Of a DNA stretch of 44,430 bases, positions 43,552 through 44,430 are shown piece by piece. The position numbers and the translations under genes are program-made. The first letter of the stretch is position 1. Every line of letters begins with the position of its first letter. The DNA is from an uncultured Lachnospiraceae bacterium (GTDB taxonomy: Bacteria; Bacillota; Clostridia; Lachnospirales; Lachnospiraceae), in NCBI GenBank assembly GCA_947589055.1, contig CANPZL010000016.1:1-44430 (forward strand). The letters are read 5' to 3'. Below the pieces are notes generated by a model that ran no database searches, was not told where the DNA came from, and saw only the letters and a list, made by a program, of their open reading frames with translations.

Positions 43552-44313
43552 TTAACCCTGCCATTGAATATTCTGTGCTTCGACAGCCCGCATGAGACTC
43601 TGGCACAGTTGTTCGTCCGTATCTGTAATGATGTCTCCTGTATGATAATACCGCCAGCTTTCCACCTCTTTTTTCCCGTTCCAGTTCATTTCCTGAATCT
43701 TAAAAAATTGTCTGTTTCCAAGACGGTCTCGATTATTTTTCATTGCAGAATAACAATCTTCAAATGTCATATTTTTAACAATTATCTCGGTTTCCTCATA
43801 TCCGGAAGATCCGGTGACATAACACACAATCAATTTACAGCGTTTATGCTCTTTTTTTAATTTTTCATAAAACGCCTGCTCAAAAAAGGTGGAAATAGCG
43901 AAATATAATACTGCATATAATATTGCACTCAAGATCGTCAAAATAACTGCATCGAGTCCGGATTTCATGAGCAGTGGCTCAAGAAATGCATAAAGCATCG
44001 TTGCTAAAGGTATGCCGATAAAAATCTGGATTACTATATTTAATATGGCTGCCCGTTTTTTAACATTCTTAGAATTCGCAAAATAACGCAAAATATATGT
44101 AAATATTAAGACGACCAATACACTAATCAATAGATAAACTGCAAAAGGCAAAATACCAGAAAAACGTAAGGAAATCATATCCGGTCTTTGAATTCCTACA
44201 ATGTGTTCCCAGAAAAAGATAATTTCATTATTATCTGTAAAGAGAAAAATTGCAATTACACCAAAAATAATTCCTACCAAAAATTTTAATAAGCTTTTCC
44301 ATACAATCTTCAT
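43552..44313 (-). CDS. Membrane protein with a cytosolic C-terminal domain, unknown
   Basis: A 253-residue protein with about four transmembrane segments in the first ~155 residues, in two pairs. A soluble C-terminal domain of about 95 residues follows (KLIVCYVTGSSGYEETEIIV, then WNGKKEVESWRYYH). I do not recognise it. Start after GGAGAG on the minus strand. It precedes the cytidylate-kinase-like gene. Confidence 0.65.
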   Translation of the reverse strand: MKIVWKSLLKFLVGIIFGVIAIFLFTDNNEIIFFWEHIVGIQRPDMISLRFSGILPFAVYLLISVLVVLIFTYILRYFANSKNVKKRAAILNIVIQIFIGIPLATMLYAFLEPLLMKSGLDAVILTILSAILYAVLYFAISTFFEQAFYEKLKKEHKRCKLIVCYVTGSSGYEETEIIVKNMTFEDCYSAMKNNRDRLGNRQFFKIQEMNWNGKKEVESWRYYHTGDIITDTDEQLCQSLMRAVEAQNIQWQG

Positions 44314-44337
44314 AGTACTCTCCTATCTTTTGCTGGC

Positions 44338-44430
44338 GGTTACTCGTCAAGCGCCTCCTGACGCAAGCGTCGTCGGTGCTTTCCTCGTTATTATACCATC
44401 TCGGCTGACGCCTCAATGGGGTTACTCGTC
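44338..44430. repeat. 11-bp direct repeat, period 82, at the window end
   Basis: GGTTACTCGTC occurs at 44338-44348 and again at 44420-44430, the last bases of the window. Between them are CTGACGC twice, a GACGCAAGCGTC hairpin, and a minus-strand TATAAT (44390-44395) that may be the -10 for the membrane protein gene. More units may lie beyond the edge. Confidence 0.55.

Noticed and set aside
1..44430. CRISPR array, rRNA or tRNA genes
   Set aside because: No regularly spaced 24-40 base repeats were seen, and no tRNA cloverleaf or rRNA-like stretch was recognised by eye.

Overview
The window reads as a chromosomal segment of a Firmicute of class Clostridia, most likely a Lachnospiraceae gut anaerobe. 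Supporting signs are strong AAGGAGG-type ribosome binding sites, near-consensus TTGACA-17-TATAAT promoters, an L27 with the Firmicutes NLQFFA leader next to its Prp protease, the order rplU-prp-rpmA-obg-yhbY-nadD-yqeK-rsfS, the order rpmF-plsX-rnc-smc-ftsY, and a LexA gene divergent from a YneA-like LysM gene. The species cannot be named from the sequence alone.

Layout. 1-996 is the 3' part of acetate kinase. 1152-5161 is a five-gene cassette (cassette A): small Sec-secreted protein, lipoprotein, two membrane permeases and an ABC ATPase. 5225-13384 is the housekeeping run rpmF, plsX, rnc, smc, ftsY, ilvA. 13408-16781 holds a membrane EAL phosphodiesterase and a ferredoxin/ASKHA corrinoid-activator-like protein. 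16881-22250 carries a YycJ-like metallo-hydrolase, an ACT protein with its UPF0210 partner, a PepD-type dipeptidase and TyrRS. 22411-26186 is a radical SAM protein, its DUF2344 partner and RNase G. 26375-28933 is a BlaI/BlaR1-like regulator-protease pair plus a charged coiled-coil protein, placed between rng and rplU. 28985-33370 is the L21-L27-Obg-NadD-RsfS run. 33433-35056 is an HD-GYP membrane protein and a small unknown. 35276-39414 is a second cassette (cassette B) with the same five-gene layout as A. 39397-44313 holds lexA, a LysM gene, a TtcA-like enzyme, a XerS-like tyrosine recombinase, a cytidylate-kinase-like protein and a membrane protein; all but the LysM gene are on the minus strand.

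The most interesting content is the paired cassettes A and B, about 34 kb apart in the same orientation. Their ATPases are close paralogues (25 consecutive identical residues around Walker A, but many synonymous differences in the DNA). The permeases, lipoproteins and small secreted proteins keep architecture and short motifs only. This pattern, a conserved motor with a fast-changing secreted protein and its membrane partners, fits a secreted effector or bacteriocin-like protein with a dedicated ABC immunity/export complex, or a cell-envelope sensing system. I do not recognise it as a named system. Cassette A lies between ackA and rpmF, where related genomes usually carry the DUF177 (yceD) gene, which is absent here; acpP is also absent between plsX and rnc.

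The other notable locus is the lexA/LysM intergenic region, with four candidate LexA boxes, one inside the spacer of a perfect consensus promoter. It is followed by a solitary XerS-like recombinase with a compound inverted repeat upstream.
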